A DNA stretch of 64,000 nucleotides from Eucommia ulmoides (GCA_016647705.1 CM028325.1:29740474-29804473), one strand, 5' to 3'. Shown: positions 43,454 to 55,600, counted from the first letter of the stretch. The notes: generated from the letters alone by a model not told the origin. Translations and numbers: made by a program.

Positions 43454-43458
43454 ACAAT

Positions 43459-44080
43459 AATAACATCTCAACTTCGATTAATCATCATTAATAGCACGAG
43501 AAGTAAAGCATGAATCATTTTTAACAATAACAACATTACAATAATTAGTTTGTGATGAATGATGAGATGATGAAATATATCTACTTTCATAGATTATTTT
43601 AAAAGATGAAAACGTATCTTCTGAAGCTCTTAAAATAGACTCGAGATTGGATTTTGATTTTTCAAAATTTTTCTTAAGTAGATCGATATTTAATTCAAGA
43701 TTTGACATTTGCCTCGAAATCACATCAAAATAATTTTTTAAAATTTTGTTTTCATTTTCAAGAAAATTCACTTTAGAAAGCAAATTATTAGTTTTAAAAA
43801 TAATATCCGAAAACTCTTTTATTCCACAATAGTCATCCAATTGTACTTTAGATTTTTGAACACTTTTTCTTTCAATTTCAAAAGAATCAAATTTTCTTTT
43901 TAAACTCAAATTTTCTTTTGCAAAAAACAGTGTGAAAGAAAGTAATTTTTTCATAACAATATGGATATTTTCATTATCATCATCTCCATCACTACCACTA
44001 ATTCCACAAGAATCATAAATAATATTATTATATACGGATCTATTACCATCAAAAGAGGATACACAAAAATAATTATCCAT
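43459..44080 (-). pseudogene. SIRE-2 gag, coiled-coil part
   Basis: The 200-residue open frame starts at an ATG at 44080, about 55 bases after the primer binding site. After a short acidic Gly/Asp/Asn segment it is a long Lys/Asn/Leu/Phe-rich coiled coil (SFEIERKSVQKSKVQ and onward). A single stop follows AINDD, and the knuckle CYYC begins ten codons later, just before the solo LTR. The N-terminal gag core domain found in SIRE-1 is absent, so this is a deletion product or a second gag form. Confidence 0.65.
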
Positions 44081-44135
44081 AGTGTGTACACGTGATCAGT
44101 TTAGCTAGGATGTCAAGCCTATCGAGTTAAAATCA

Positions 44136-44147
44136 GCTCTGATACCA
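44136..44147 (-). other. SIRE-2 primer binding site (tRNA-Met type)
   Basis: The minus strand reads TGGTATCAGAGC two bases after the LTR end. Confidence 0.85.
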
Positions 44148-44149
44148 AT

Positions 44150-46674
44150 TGTTGGTCCAGTGAGCAACCCAAGAGAGGGGTGAATTGGGTAGTTATAAAA
44201 ATTTAAACAATTTTCTAATCTTTCAACACTTAAATAATCAAATAATCAATTTATCCTAAATCAATTATTATCTTTATAACGTAGCGAATAAGTGTTCAAA
44301 TCTAGGTACACACCCAAACAACAAAATATAAATAAAGTAAATAAAACAACACACAAGGATATATTCTGGTTCACCAAACTACTCTTGACTAATCCAGTCC
44401 TCCGAGCCCCCACGAAAATTTGCACCCACTAAACCACTTGATCCCTTTACCAGGTAGGAACCAAACTCTTACAAAGATTCTTTTACTAGTCTCAGAATCA
44501 ACCTTCACAATTATCCTTTTCTCAAACTAAGGAATAACCTTATCTTTTTCCAAGCTAAAGACTAACCTAATTCTATTACAGGAAGAATCACCACCTAATC
44601 CTTTTCCCAGGCGCAGGAATAACCTTATCTTTTTTTAGGTTCAAGACTAACTCAATCCTTTCATATGCTAAAGATCAAACCTAATCCTTTTGTAGGCTAA
44701 AGATCAAACCTCGCAAAACACTCAAAGTATCATTTTCACAGGTAAGGATGGAAGCGTTATAATTCACTCACAATTAATTCTAATCAGAAAAAATCAAACC
44801 TAATTATTTTCAAGGAAAAAGAATAATCTAACTTTTTTGTACTCTAGGTAAAGATCAAATCTCAATCTTTTTTCTCGGAAAAGATTGAAACCCAAGCTAC
44901 CCTGACTAGATATTCCAGACTATATCTAATCTGCACAAACTTACAAAATATAAAAATCAATGAGTTTCTTCATACTCGGAACTTCTACCACCTCAAATCA
45001 ATTAAACTCAATTAATATCCCGAAATTACTAGTGATAGAATTAAGTGAAGAAATCAATATCTGATTATAATATGTGTGGGTAGCATAGAATTTAAGCATG
45101 TAATCAGATAATCACAAAATCGTTTTAAAAATATTTTTATAATCTTTAAGTTCAAAAACGATTTTACTAAAATCTTTTCAACCAAGCAAATATAGAAATA
45201 TGAATTCACAACAAAAGAATAATAGCTTGAAAAGATTTCACTACGAAAATACCAAAATATTGTAAATTGAATTGCTAGACAGCTCAAATCGGCGACGCCA
45301 AAACAATCGGCACTTTAACTCAAGAACTTCTCACAAATGATCTCACAATTGATCTCTCAAATATATCTCAGAATAATAACTCTTATAAAATCTCAGGAAT
45401 TGATAGTTCTTGATTGATGTAATCTCATGATATATAAGAACAAGCAATTCTATTTAAGCTGATTTGAAACAAGCCATTTAACGGCTAGTTTTCACAAGAC
45501 AAGACGTTAAAGAGGACTTATAGACCCTATATAACATAACCATTCAATTATAATGTATTTTACTCAAATATAGATTTTAAACTTTCAATTAAGTCCTCAA
45601 ATAATTTCTCAATTACTAATTACAAAGATATGAAGTATTTAATGAACCAAATTGAGAAAACTATTTAATATATGAACCAAATCAATATATTTTCAAAATA
45701 TATAGACCATATCTTCCATAATTTCAAACCCCTCGAATCTCTCCCTTGAAACCATAAAATTTGGCTAGTTTTTTACCAAAAGTCCAAGTTCCTCGAGATC
45801 TCAACTGAAACAGTCAGTTGATCGATCTCTGTGGTCAGTTGATTGATTGTGGTTACAGGTACAACAACGTCAAGCCCTATTTTTACCATGATGTAATCTT
45901 ATTTTGGAAAAACTCAAAACATAAAAGTTGTATCTCTCTTTCTAAGATTTTTAGATCATTTTAAATCACCTCCATCAGAGTTCGTACGATAAAGTTATGG
46001 CCAAAATACGAATAGGTGCACAAGCCCAGTCGGTTGATCAAACTCCCACGGTCGGTTGACTGATTGATTCAAGGAGTTTTCAAGCCAAAATCAAGCCACG
46101 ATCGGTTGACTGATCCTTCCATGGTCGGTTGACCAATCTATTCAGAGAGTTACACTTTCTAGCCCAACGCCAATCAGTTGACCGATCCTATACCTTTCAG
46201 TTGACCGATCATTACTGGAAGGACTCATTCTCAACTTATTTCGACTCCAAAATTTAATATTTTAATTCCGTTAACATATTTCTTTACTCGATTAACACAT
46301 TTAACCCCAATATTCAATTTTAAATACTAATTTTACTTAGTTCAATTTTCATATTTCAATTTCACATTGGAGCAAATAATTGAAAACTAATTAGGATCCT
46401 ATACTTTATCAAATTAAACACATAAATATATAATTCGTCAATTAGTGTCGTGTGTAATCCTAATTCGGAATATTTTAAGAATAAAAGAGTGTTTGAGTTG
46501 TTTTTACCTAATTTCTTCGGAATTTTCAACACTCTTCATTTCTTTAATTTCATTCTTCGCATCCTTGATAATTTTTTCATGATTTGGAACTCTTATACTG
46601 AAACACTCAATAAACACATTAATTCCACCAAAAACATCAACCCTTAATTGTCCATCAAAATCTTGGGATCAACA
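44150..46674 (-). repeat. SIRE-2 5' LTR, complete
   Basis: From TGTTGGTCCAGTGAG to GGGATCAACA, 2525 bp. It includes the CAGGCT minisatellite (44470-44720) and, at 45810-46220, a tandem array of GGTCGGTTGACCGATC-like units in the place where the other SIRE LTRs carry GTCGAC units. Confidence 0.9.
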
Positions 46675-46800
46675 TATGTGGTTGTGGCGGCTTTTCACTT
46701 GCATGCCGGACTCTTAGGGGACCTGGGAACCAAGGCGTCACAATTGTTTCTCAAACTCAATCACAAAAGTTGTCCCAAACAAAATTTTCAACTTAGTGTT
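46675..46800. other. Unassigned DNA right of SIRE-2
   Basis: No gene or repeat recognised. It may belong to the Helitron that follows. Confidence 0.3.
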
Positions 46801-46849
46801 ACACATAAACATACGTATGGTGTATACTTGTCAAGAGTTTTTTCAACAT

Positions 46850-48920
46850 TTTGTTTGGAATAAAAGTCAAAAAATTTGGAGACCACAAGAGAGATGGTTC
46901 ACAATTGAAAAAATAAACTTTGCGCCTATCAAATAAGATGAGTGGTTTTATTTTTATTTACTATTATCCACAATAAAAAGGGCCATAGTCATCTATATAT
47001 TTTTGCATAGTTAACAATGTCAAACATACAATATTTAAAGCCGTATGTGTAGAAAGAAGGCTATTAGAAGATGATGGTGCCTAGAGACATTGTCTTTAAG
47101 AGACGTCTATTATGAGTACTGTATATCAGATAAGAAGGCTATTTGATAACATTCTTACATAATGTTCTCTTATAAATCCATGAAATTCATGGAATCAATT
47201 TCCAATACATATATGTGACGATCTCTCATATAAACTTCGCATGTTATTCTTGATACCTACTCCAAGCGAAGCATAAGTTAAAGACTATAGTTTGTATCTT
47301 ATCAACTACTTTAAGAATCGGGCCCAAGCTTATTAGATATTTTTTTCAATTACACAATCTCACGAAAATTGGAATATGATATTAGGAATATATTGATCTA
47401 GGAACATCTTTAAATGCAAAGTGAAGTGCAATAACTAAATGTACAAGCGAATAGATTGTCTTAATGTTGGTCAATGTGTTATTTATAAAGCAATCACTTC
47501 ATCAGTGTTTAGAAATAAAGGAAAATATTCTTTTAAAATAGTGGTGACGATACAAATAAGACATTTCTATACAATACCATAGCAACAAAAATGTTGCAGC
47601 CTTAGTAATATTGTCATTCATGTAGCATCATCTAATATTGCATCACTGCTACTTAAAGAAGGCTGACTGCTCATTCTATATTTTGTATTCCATAAGATAT
47701 TCTTGATAATTGAAGTTGTTTGTTTAGTAAACAATCTTTGCATGCAGAATTGTGTAGGGATACAAAATTAATAATTTGGGATGAAGTTTCTATGCAATAT
47801 AATTCTTGTGTTATGTTAATAGACTGGACATTAAGAGATCTTTGCGACAACTCAAAGACATTCAGAGGTGTCATTGTTGTTCTTGGAGGAGATTTTTGGA
47901 AAATTTTACTGGTTATACCTAAAGATGTCCGTCAATAAATTGTGGTTGCATCATTCAGGCGTTCATTTGAAAAGATATTTACACCATGTAATACATAATT
48001 TTAGTTGTTTTTATACCATGTTTCTCTATAATATATAAAATACTTATATTCAGACTAAATTATTCATTTATATTTGAAAAAATAGATCAAAAGTGATCCG
48101 TGTGAAATTGTAGAATTATTGTCAACCATACAAAGGTGTCATAATTGGGGTAAATTTATATCTTTTATTTAACCACACCTATAGAAAGACAATTTTGCTA
48201 ATTCTACATTTATAACCAAATGTTCTATTCTTTATGCAAGACATGGTGTTGTTATTGCTATAAATTCAGGTGCATTTCTTTCTAGGAGAAACCGTCACAT
48301 ATTAGACTGTAGACAAATTGTCTGAAGTTGATGGAGCTGATCGTCAAATTACGAATTTTTATCCTAATGATTATTTGAATTTTTTATATCCTCCAGGATT
48401 GTCCCTATTCGAGTTAAATTTGAAAATTGGTTGTCCAATTATGTTATTGAGAAATATCACACCAAATAATGGACTTTGCAATGACGCATGATTAATGCTA
48501 ATTCGGTGTTCTTTTCCTGTAATTGAGGCTAGAATTTTAACCAAAAATAAATTGAAATTTTTTATATTTATTTCGAGAATATCTTTGGCGCTATTATCTT
48601 TTATATTTTTATTTCAAATGACAATGCATTAGTTCCTTGTTCATTTGACATTATACTATAACGATAAATAAATCACAACAATAATTATTGCAATTTATTG
48701 GAGTTGATTTTACTACACCGATTTTTAGTCATGATCAACTAGACATGACAGTATTCAGATGTACTTCATTTTATCAACTAGGTATATTTCTCCTTGAAGA
48801 TGCATTTCTATCCACAAAAAATATTGTTTATCCAAAAATAATGTTGTGATTATTTCAATTTATTGTACTTACATTTCTATTGAAAATTCTCCAGTAATTA
48901 AAAAGTGACGTGACCATTTT
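46850..48920 (+). pseudogene. Helitron RepHel helicase (PIF1-type) remnant
   Basis: Plus-strand pieces in the order of plant Helitron helicases: FQHFVWNKSQKIWRPQERWF (46837 on), IFKAVCVERRLLEDDGA (47031), PIHICDDLSYKL, KTFLYNTI (47558), VASSNIASLLL (47621), then [12 protein letters not shown] with the Walker B Asp-Glu (about 47768-47791) and [19 protein letters not shown]. Further on come [36 protein letters not shown] (48435) and GVDFTTPIFSHDQLD (48702). The enzyme would unwind DNA for rolling-circle transposition. The Walker A motif, normally GGTGKT, reads SGDDTNKT, and there are many stops. The Rep endonuclease part and the Helitron ends were not found. Confidence 0.8.
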
Positions 48921-49347
48921 ATTAATGTGATACAGATTTTAGCTTGATTCTATGGCTGAGAGTTATTTCATTGTGTTTTACAATTCATTTAATTTGAAAT
49001 AGTGTCTAGGCACTAGTATATACTCGAAATTTTGTGATTTACAAATTCAAATATTAATTACCTATTCCTAAGGACACACTTTAGTATTATTCTACTATAT
49101 ATACATTTTTTAATTTAATATAAATTTTGAGTATAATAAATTAATTAATTACCTTAATAATACATTCAGTATTACAATACAAAAGTAAAATCTTTCCAAA
49201 TATATGATTCAAGGATAAAATATATTTTTCAAATGGTTGAGTTTTACTCCACATCTTCTCTAAAATATTTTAGTTATTAAAAAATAAATTATATATATAT
49301 AATCCATCAAGAATTACTTATTTTTTCCCTTGATTACTAATTACTAA
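48920..49347. other. AT-rich DNA, no gene seen
   Basis: Possibly the tail of the Helitron. No CTRR end with hairpin was identified. Confidence 0.3.
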
Positions 49348-49826
49348 CCCGTTTAGTAATTATTTTTGTTCCCATCCCATGCAGTGGGATGAGAATAGGA
49401 TGGGATGAGATGATAATTCTGTTTTCTTCTTAGGAGTAGAATCGCGTTTAGTAACTATAATTTTATTTTTTATTTTTTTGTTTTGGGAACAGAATTGCGT
49501 TTGGTAACGATTTTATCCTAAAATTAAGAATTATTTTTTTTATTTTGAGAACAATTTTTTTTTTTTTTTTTTTGTTTTGGCCGGCGACGGCCGGACGGTA
49601 GCCGGATGTGGCCAGCCGGCGGCTGACAGCGGCCTCTTTAATTTTTGGAAATGGGATGAGAATTTTTAGAAATAATTTTTTTTTGTTTCTCAAATCTTAA
49701 AAAAATAAATAGGCACAATTCCTATTTTAGAATGGGATGGGAATGAAAAAATAAAATAAAAATGAGAGTGATTACCAAACGTTATATCTAATAAAAATCT
49801 GGGAATGGGATGGGAGTGGTTGGATG
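49348..49826 (-). mobile_element. TP-1: GTTTGGTAAC-family non-autonomous element with GC-rich core
   Basis: The left end CCCGTTTAGTAATTATTTTT, followed by CATCCCATGCAGTGGGATG, matches the right arm of TP-2 in inverted orientation. The right arm (ATTACCAAACG, then TCTGGGAATGGGATGGGAGTGG) matches the left arm of TP-2. The core at 49577-49635 is GC-rich (CCGGCGACGGCCGG). The outer right end is missing or displaced by the hAT MITE. Confidence 0.65.
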
Positions 49827-49834
49827 GCTAATAC

Positions 49835-50121
49835 TAGGGATGGTCATGGGCTGGGTCGGGCCGGGTTTTGACTAGGGTATTACACAAAAATATTAGGCCC
49901 TAGTCCGACCCAACCCTATGATCGGGCCCTAATTTCATGCCCAAACCCGGCCCTACAAAAAAAAATTAAGTCCAAGCCCGGTCCTATAATTTTTTTTTAA
50001 AATTTAAAAATTAAATACTAAAATTACAAAATGACCCCTCAATTCTCTCTCTATGAAGATGAATGAAACTAGGGTTTACTAAATTATCTAGTTGAAATCG
50101 AAAATTACAAAATGGCCCCTC

Positions 50122-50174
<53 letters not shown>

Positions 50175-50389
50175 ATTTTTATTTTTTTATTTTAAAAAAA
50201 ATCGGGCCGGGCAGGGCCGGGCCGGCCCTAAACAAAAATAATCAAGCCCTAACCCGACCCTAAAAATGAATGGGCCTTAGTCTTTAGGCCCTAGCCCGGC
50301 CCATGGGCTCAAACACCAAGCCCAACCCCTAAAAAAATAGGACCGGACTAGGCGAACCGATCGGGCCTCCGGACCCATGACCATCCCTA
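49835..50389. mobile_element. hAT MITE with perfect 8-bp target duplication
   Basis: The ends are TAGGGATGGTCATGGG and CCCATGACCATCCCTA, perfect inverted repeats. Both flanks are GCTAATAC (49827-49834, 50390-50397). The interior is rich in GGGCCGGGC-type words, as in many plant hAT MITEs, with a (CT)n(AT)n microsatellite at 50124-50172. The element has no coding capacity and would depend on a hAT transposase in trans. Confidence 0.92.
50124..50172. repeat. (CT)n(AT)n microsatellite in the hAT MITE
   Basis: About 14 CT followed by about 9 AT dinucleotides. Confidence 0.9.
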
Positions 50390-50397
50390 GCTAATAC

Positions 50398-51480
50398 TCC
50401 CCAATTTATCCCGTTGGTTTCTTTAAAAAACAAAATGGCCTCAAAAGAAGGGCCATTTTATGTTTACAAATATGGACTAGCCTTGGCCCAAACATTAAAC
50501 ATGGTGCCGTAGTTTTAGAAGTGTAAATTACTATAGACACCCATGATATTTTTTTAAAGTTCCACGAAACCTCCTTATATATAAAAATTATCACAAGTGA
50601 CCTTCTCGTCTTCAACTTTATCTGAATTAAAAAACAATTAAAAATATTTTACGCAATTATGTTTATGTCTTCCGGGAAAAACTACGTGGATTTATCTTTT
50701 TTTTTTTTTTTTTTTTTTTTCACCGCCTAGACCACCCCAATGTTGATGGCTACCATCTTCCACTGCCCACCCCGATACCAACCACCACTACTAACCATGA
50801 CGCCGATCACCTTCCACCGCAATCTCTCTCTCTGTCTCTCTCTCTCTTTAATCACCAACCACAAGTTCGCCACCTTCCACCACCGACCCTCTCTCTCTCT
50901 CTCTCTCTCTCCAAATTCAAACACTACCATCTCCACCACCACCACCGAAAATGTAAAATTGGAGAGAAAAAAAATTACAATTTGTGACAATGGTAGGGAT
51001 TGACGATGATTTTGGTACATATCCGAGTTCAAATAAACCCAGATCTTAAACCATTTAGGTGGAGATGAATTGTGGCGGAGGACATGAAAACCACCAAACA
51101 TCAGTCTCGTTGTTTGGGGTAGAGATAAGCTGTGGTGGTGTGCGGCGGTGCTTAGAAACCATTTGAGGAAGAAGAAGATTTAATTACAGTTTGAACCCTT
51201 AAAATTTTGGTCATATCTTATTTTCCACCTTTTTGTTTTAGTTATCTCATATTAATCTTTAAAAATATTATTAAAGGACAATATAATCTTTAGTATTGGT
51301 ATATTAGGGTTAATTTTTGAAATACAAAATATGAGTTAAAAGTTTAAGAGTATAATGGGCAATTTATTTTTATTCTTTTTTAAAGGGAATGTTATTGACC
51401 TCGACATAATATTATAAGGATTTGACAAGTCATTTTGATAATACAAAGGTATGTGGTTTGGGAGTGTGTGAGGAATTAAG
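50398..51480. mobile_element. Possible MULE-like element with a captured CT-rich, CCACC-rich core
   Basis: 50520-50600 has the wording of non-autonomous MULE ends (ATAGACACCCATGATATTTT, then ATCACAAGTGACC). The core (50697-51170) begins with a T tract and contains CCACC/CT-rich sequence like the core of the foldback element at 10275. A matching right end near 51400-51460 is only loosely similar. Open frames at 50727-51101 are low-complexity. Confidence 0.35.
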
Positions 51481-52140
51481 CCTTTAAAAGTGTGTTTTCT
51501 CTATCAATAATGGGCCTAGTGGTGACATCGCATTCTGGACCGAAGGAAACTTAGGAGGTGAGGATTGGTCTTCCATCGGCCCTCTACAAATCGAACTTCA
51601 GCCCAACATGATAATTCAAACATAAGTTGCCAGTAGCCCATCCAGCAGTCTGGTCAAATAGCCCATCGCAATAACATGGTAAGCCAACAAACAACCACGT
51701 GTTGTCCACCATTCCACTTGTTTGAGTAGTATCGTGAATAGTGGCCCATTAGTTAACGAGGTGGAAATGGAGCAATCACATTGAGAAGTGTAACCTCCTA
51801 TTATCATGAACAACCAAAGAGTTAGATAGGTGTAAAAGTAAGTAATGAATTGTTTATATATACATTTTTTTATATATTAATGTATGCTCACATTGAAAGT
51901 TCTTTGGCTGACACCACATTGATGTCACTTTATGCGTTTTTAGTTATGCAAATTGATAAGTTCTGGTATGAGATTTTTTGCAACATTAGTTATGTGTGGC
52001 AACCTCTCTTCGTGGGCTTACTTGGCCCTAATCTCTGGCTGAATGAGTCATATAAAATTGGAAATCTTGTTGAAAGGTCTCAAAACTAAAAAAAATCACT
52101 TTTTAAGACCTATGTCACGTGTTAAAAAATTACTGCTGTA
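51480..52140. other. Unassigned DNA with a short open frame
   Basis: The plus-strand frame at 51850-52089 (79 residues, ending in ERSQN) has ordinary codon content but no recognisable domain. It is too little to call a gene. Confidence 0.2.
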
Positions 52141-53810
52141 AGACCCCGAAGAGTGATGATTTTATGAAATAGGACATTTCACCAAATTTTCGTATAAAAT
52201 TTATCTGCGTACATGTATAGGTAAAATAGATAAATGGAGGACACCCATTGGATGCCAGTACCACTTAACTATGATCTTTTATAAATAAGCAAATAATGAA
52301 GAGCTAATGAAAAATGCAAAAACAAACTAGAAGAAAAATAAAAAAATAAATAAGTTTTCGCTTCAGAAAAAAATTTGTTTCTGTTACCGATGCCCACACA
52401 AAATTCAAAGAACAAAAAAGAAAAAAAAAATTGTTTATGTTTTCAAAACAAATAAATTTGTAGAACAACAATTTTTGGAAAAAAAAAAAAAATACATCCT
52501 TCTCTGAACAAACAATATCTATTTATATATATTTTGTTATATAATTTAATATTCTTTGAATCTAACGCGATGATGAATTCCATGTTGAATTCAATATGTT
52601 CACTGTTCAATCTATTTTTTTAAGTATTTTTTTCCATTTAATCACATTAATAATTTTCAGAATAATAACATAATATATTTATAAACTTTTGTTCAAGTGT
52701 CATTTTGAATTCAATACGATTGTGAAAATTATAAAGATTCAAACGTACTATGTTGAATTCAATATTGATATAAAAATTGATTAAAAAAACGGTGAATGTG
52801 ATATCGATTTGCTTAATTTGATTACATATTTATGATTGCGAGATCATTATCTTCAAAACAACATCCATTTGTATATATTTATTGTATAATTTAATATTTG
52901 TTGAATTCAAAATGATGATGAATTATTTGTTGAGTTCAATATGTGTCACTTTTTAATTTAATTTGTATATATTTTATTGTATAATTTAATATTTGTTGAA
53001 TTCAACGTGATAATAAAAAAATTGATAAAAAAAATAGTGAATGTGATATCATTTTGAAAATTTTATTTAGACAAATCTGAATACATAATTAAATTCATAA
53101 CAATAGTTATTTTGGTTTTAATTTTAATATAGCAACTACCCCAATTTTTTATGAAGTTATATAAATCGGGAAAATGATCATTCATAAATTCAGGAACTTG
53201 ATGACTGTTGCATCGGTAAATTTGATCAAATCTTCACATATGATTTAAATGTAACTCAAAAATAATATTGATTTATTGGGTAGTGTTGACTCTCTAATGA
53301 GAACCTCCAATAATCGCTTCTATGTTAGAAAAAAAAAAAAAAGTTCAACAAAAATCTAAGACTTGCATGTCTAGAGATTTAAGGGTAGGTGAAGAAGAGA
53401 TTAGGTAAATGAAGCCAAAATTATTGACCAATAACGAAAAAATAAAGGGTAAATATTTGTCATTCCCAGAAACAAAGTGTTAGAAAAATAATGAATTTCT
53501 CGTGCACTTTCTGGTATAAGAATATGACATTGTTAATTTCCTGACTGTCGTATTAAATTAATTTCATATTCCACGTCATTGGTAAGTCTTGCAAGCTTCA
53601 CTGCACATTTGTTAGATATAGAAGATATGATAGGGTTCGTTATAAATGGAAATTTTGTATTTTCACATTTTTTTTTTATCAATAAGCGATATTAAAATAT
53701 ATTGAAAAGGGGGCAATAAAACAGGATATTGGCCAAACATCAGTTATCAAACCACGAGTCAAGGCTTAATTTTTATACTTCAATGGGTGTAACAATTTCT
53801 GGAAAATAAC
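52140..53810. repeat. AT-rich DNA with diverged repeats containing TTGAATTCAATATG
   Basis: The phrase GTATAATTTAATATTTGTTG or a close variant occurs three times (about 52530, 52888, 52980), with nearby GATGATGAATT and GTGAATGTGATATC. This looks like a decayed tandem or duplicated repeat with a period of 100 to 350 bp. No gene was seen. Confidence 0.45.
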
Positions 53811-54410
53811 TGTTGCATGTCGGAAAAGATACAAATAATTCGAGAAATATATAAATTAATATCGAATACAAATATGAAAATCTCGTTGTCTTTAGGGAGT
53901 TTCAAGGCCTCTGCGATTGGTAATATCTTGAGACTGGTGCAACAAATCTTATCTTTGACTTATCTACAACAACTTGATTTAGTCTTTTGGTTTAAACTAA
54001 CTTTGCATAAGTAGTATTTTAGGATACAACAACTTGACTTAACCTTTTGGTTTACACTAACTTTGCATAAATAGTATAACTCAAAATTCCATCAAGAGAA
54101 CACATTTTTTTATCCAATATGAAGTATGTGTATATATGAAATTATGAATAATACACAAAATTTGTAGGAGAACCTATTTATGGACTCCCAAAACATATAA
54201 CATTAAAGACACAAAATAAATAAATAAATGTTACAAAATATCAAAGGTCTTGAAAGTTACAAGAATATGAAATGATTGCCTAAATGAAACATTAACTCAC
54301 TAAAATGGTGGAAAACTTTCTAACTTCATAACTTATGAAACTAAAAAATAAATAGTTCAATATATATATATATATATATATGGGGGGAGGGGGGGATAAG
54401 TGTACCAACA
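53811..54410 (-). repeat. Copia-3 3' LTR
   Basis: From TGTTGCATGTCGG to GTGTACCAACA. It contains a tandem duplication of about 55 bp (ACAACAACTTGA units at 53968 and 54027) and an AT microsatellite at 54360-54381. It matches the right LTR through CCAATATxAAGT, ACAAAATTTGTAGGA and GACACAAAATAAATAAATAA. Confidence 0.8.
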
Positions 54411-54423
54411 TTCCCCCACTCGT
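54411..54423 (-). other. Copia-3 polypurine tract
   Basis: The minus strand reads ACGAGTGGGGGAA immediately before the LTR start TGTTGGTACAC. Confidence 0.85.
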
Positions 54424-54489
54424 TTTTATATAAAACAAAAATTACTGGGCAAAGATAGATCAACATGCATCACGAAGGCGTGTTCTACC

Positions 54490-55102
54490 TTGAACCTTCA
54501 CTTACGCTATGTTTGATAACTACTTAAATTTTTTTAAGTGTTGAAAATATCATAATGTTGTTTAATAAAATTAAAATTTTAAGTACTGATTTTTTTTTTA
54601 TCTGTTTGATAAATACAAAATTTGAATATTAAAAATTATTTAATTTACATGACTACACTTAAATTTAAATTTTTACTAAAATCAAGATAATAGGAGAAAA
54701 AAATTTCGAAAACATAATAATAAAATAAAAATATCAATAACATATTAAAAAGTAAATGTATAAATTATCACAAGTCAACAATAATATAGAGTTCAACCGA
54801 GATAAATTAAATTCGAAAATTAAACAGTTCAAATGCAATTATTTCTCTCAAGTTAATCATATATGTTTAAGAGGTAAAAATGTCTCAACAAAAAATTTAA
54901 AGAGAAACAGGATGAGCCAAGTACTAAAAATTTAAGTCAATGCCCAATGACTACAAATTTTAGGCCCATTAACTTAATTTTTTAAGTGACACTTAATTAT
55001 TTAAGTATTATTAATTATATTTATCAAACAAACTTATTTTATTAACTATTTAATTAATTAGTTTTAAGTGCTAAATTGTATTATCAAACGAGCTCTTAGT
55101 GA
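54490..55102. mobile_element. Non-autonomous DNA element with TTTGATAA-type inverted ends
   Basis: The left end (TTCACTTACGCTATGTTTGATAAC) and the complement of the right end (TTCACTAAGAGCTCGTTTGATAAT) correspond, followed by CACTTAA-like subterminal words on both sides. The interior is AT-rich and non-coding. No clear target duplication was found. It lies inside copia-3. Confidence 0.5.
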
Positions 55103-55293
55103 AACAACAATATCTACTCCAAAATCAATAGTGGTCTCGAACTTGAACTATATATGACCGCTTAAGAGAAATAAAGGATCACCATCTACATGAGATTTTC
55201 TTGGTGTTAACATGAGTTTTATCAGGCAGTACATTATGACCTTGTGTTATCCCAGTTTTCATAAGTGTTTTTTCAGAATAGTCCATTTTTTGG

Positions 55294-55600
55294 GTTAATT
55301 ACATTTTGCACCCCTAAAGTTAGACCAAATTGTACTTTGCACCCCTACGATACTTTCATCACCACTTACATCCTCGTGTTTTAGACTTAAGTGAACGGTT
55401 AAGTTTTTCATTAACTTTAACAGTCGAAGTGTAAAAGTCAATGAAAATAAATTATTAAATGTTAAATTACATTTATACTCTTCAAAGATTTTAATAGGAA
55501 TTATTTTTATACAATTAAAAATTTAGGGGCCATTGTGTATTTGTTTGAGGGTCCAAATGGATTTTTCTTTTCCAACTCTTCATTGAAGTTTTATTATTTT
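55294..55600 (+). mobile_element. MULE-like terminal segment
   Basis: It begins GGGTTAATTACATTTTGCAC and repeats TTTGCACCCCTA. This is typical of one end of non-autonomous plant MULE-type elements. The opposite end was not found. Confidence 0.35.

Larger units (their letters stand above)
38972..46674 (-). mobile_element. SIRE-2: Sirevirus-like element with internal deletions and a nested SIRE solo LTR
   Basis: The right LTR (44150-46674) is the 5' LTR, with a primer binding site at 44136-44147. The left LTR (38972-39816) is the 3' LTR with its inner part deleted. The flanks TATAT (38967-38971) and TATGT (46675-46679) give a 4-of-5 target duplication. Inside remain a gag coiled coil and zinc knuckle and a short piece of the pol 3' end. 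Protease, integrase and RT are gone. The zinc knuckle is split by a SIRE solo LTR of another subfamily. Confidence 0.85.

Noticed and set aside
50727-51101. Minus-strand frame of 124 residues
   Set aside because: Its middle is a (GA)n translation and no domain is visible.
51850-52089. Plus-strand frame of 79 residues as a possible host exon
   Set aside because: No recognisable domain, splice context or neighbouring exon, so it is mentioned only as unassigned.
54360-54400. G-rich stretch after an AT microsatellite as a possible regulatory quadruplex
   Set aside because: It lies near the end of a copia LTR, is short, and is better explained as decayed LTR sequence.
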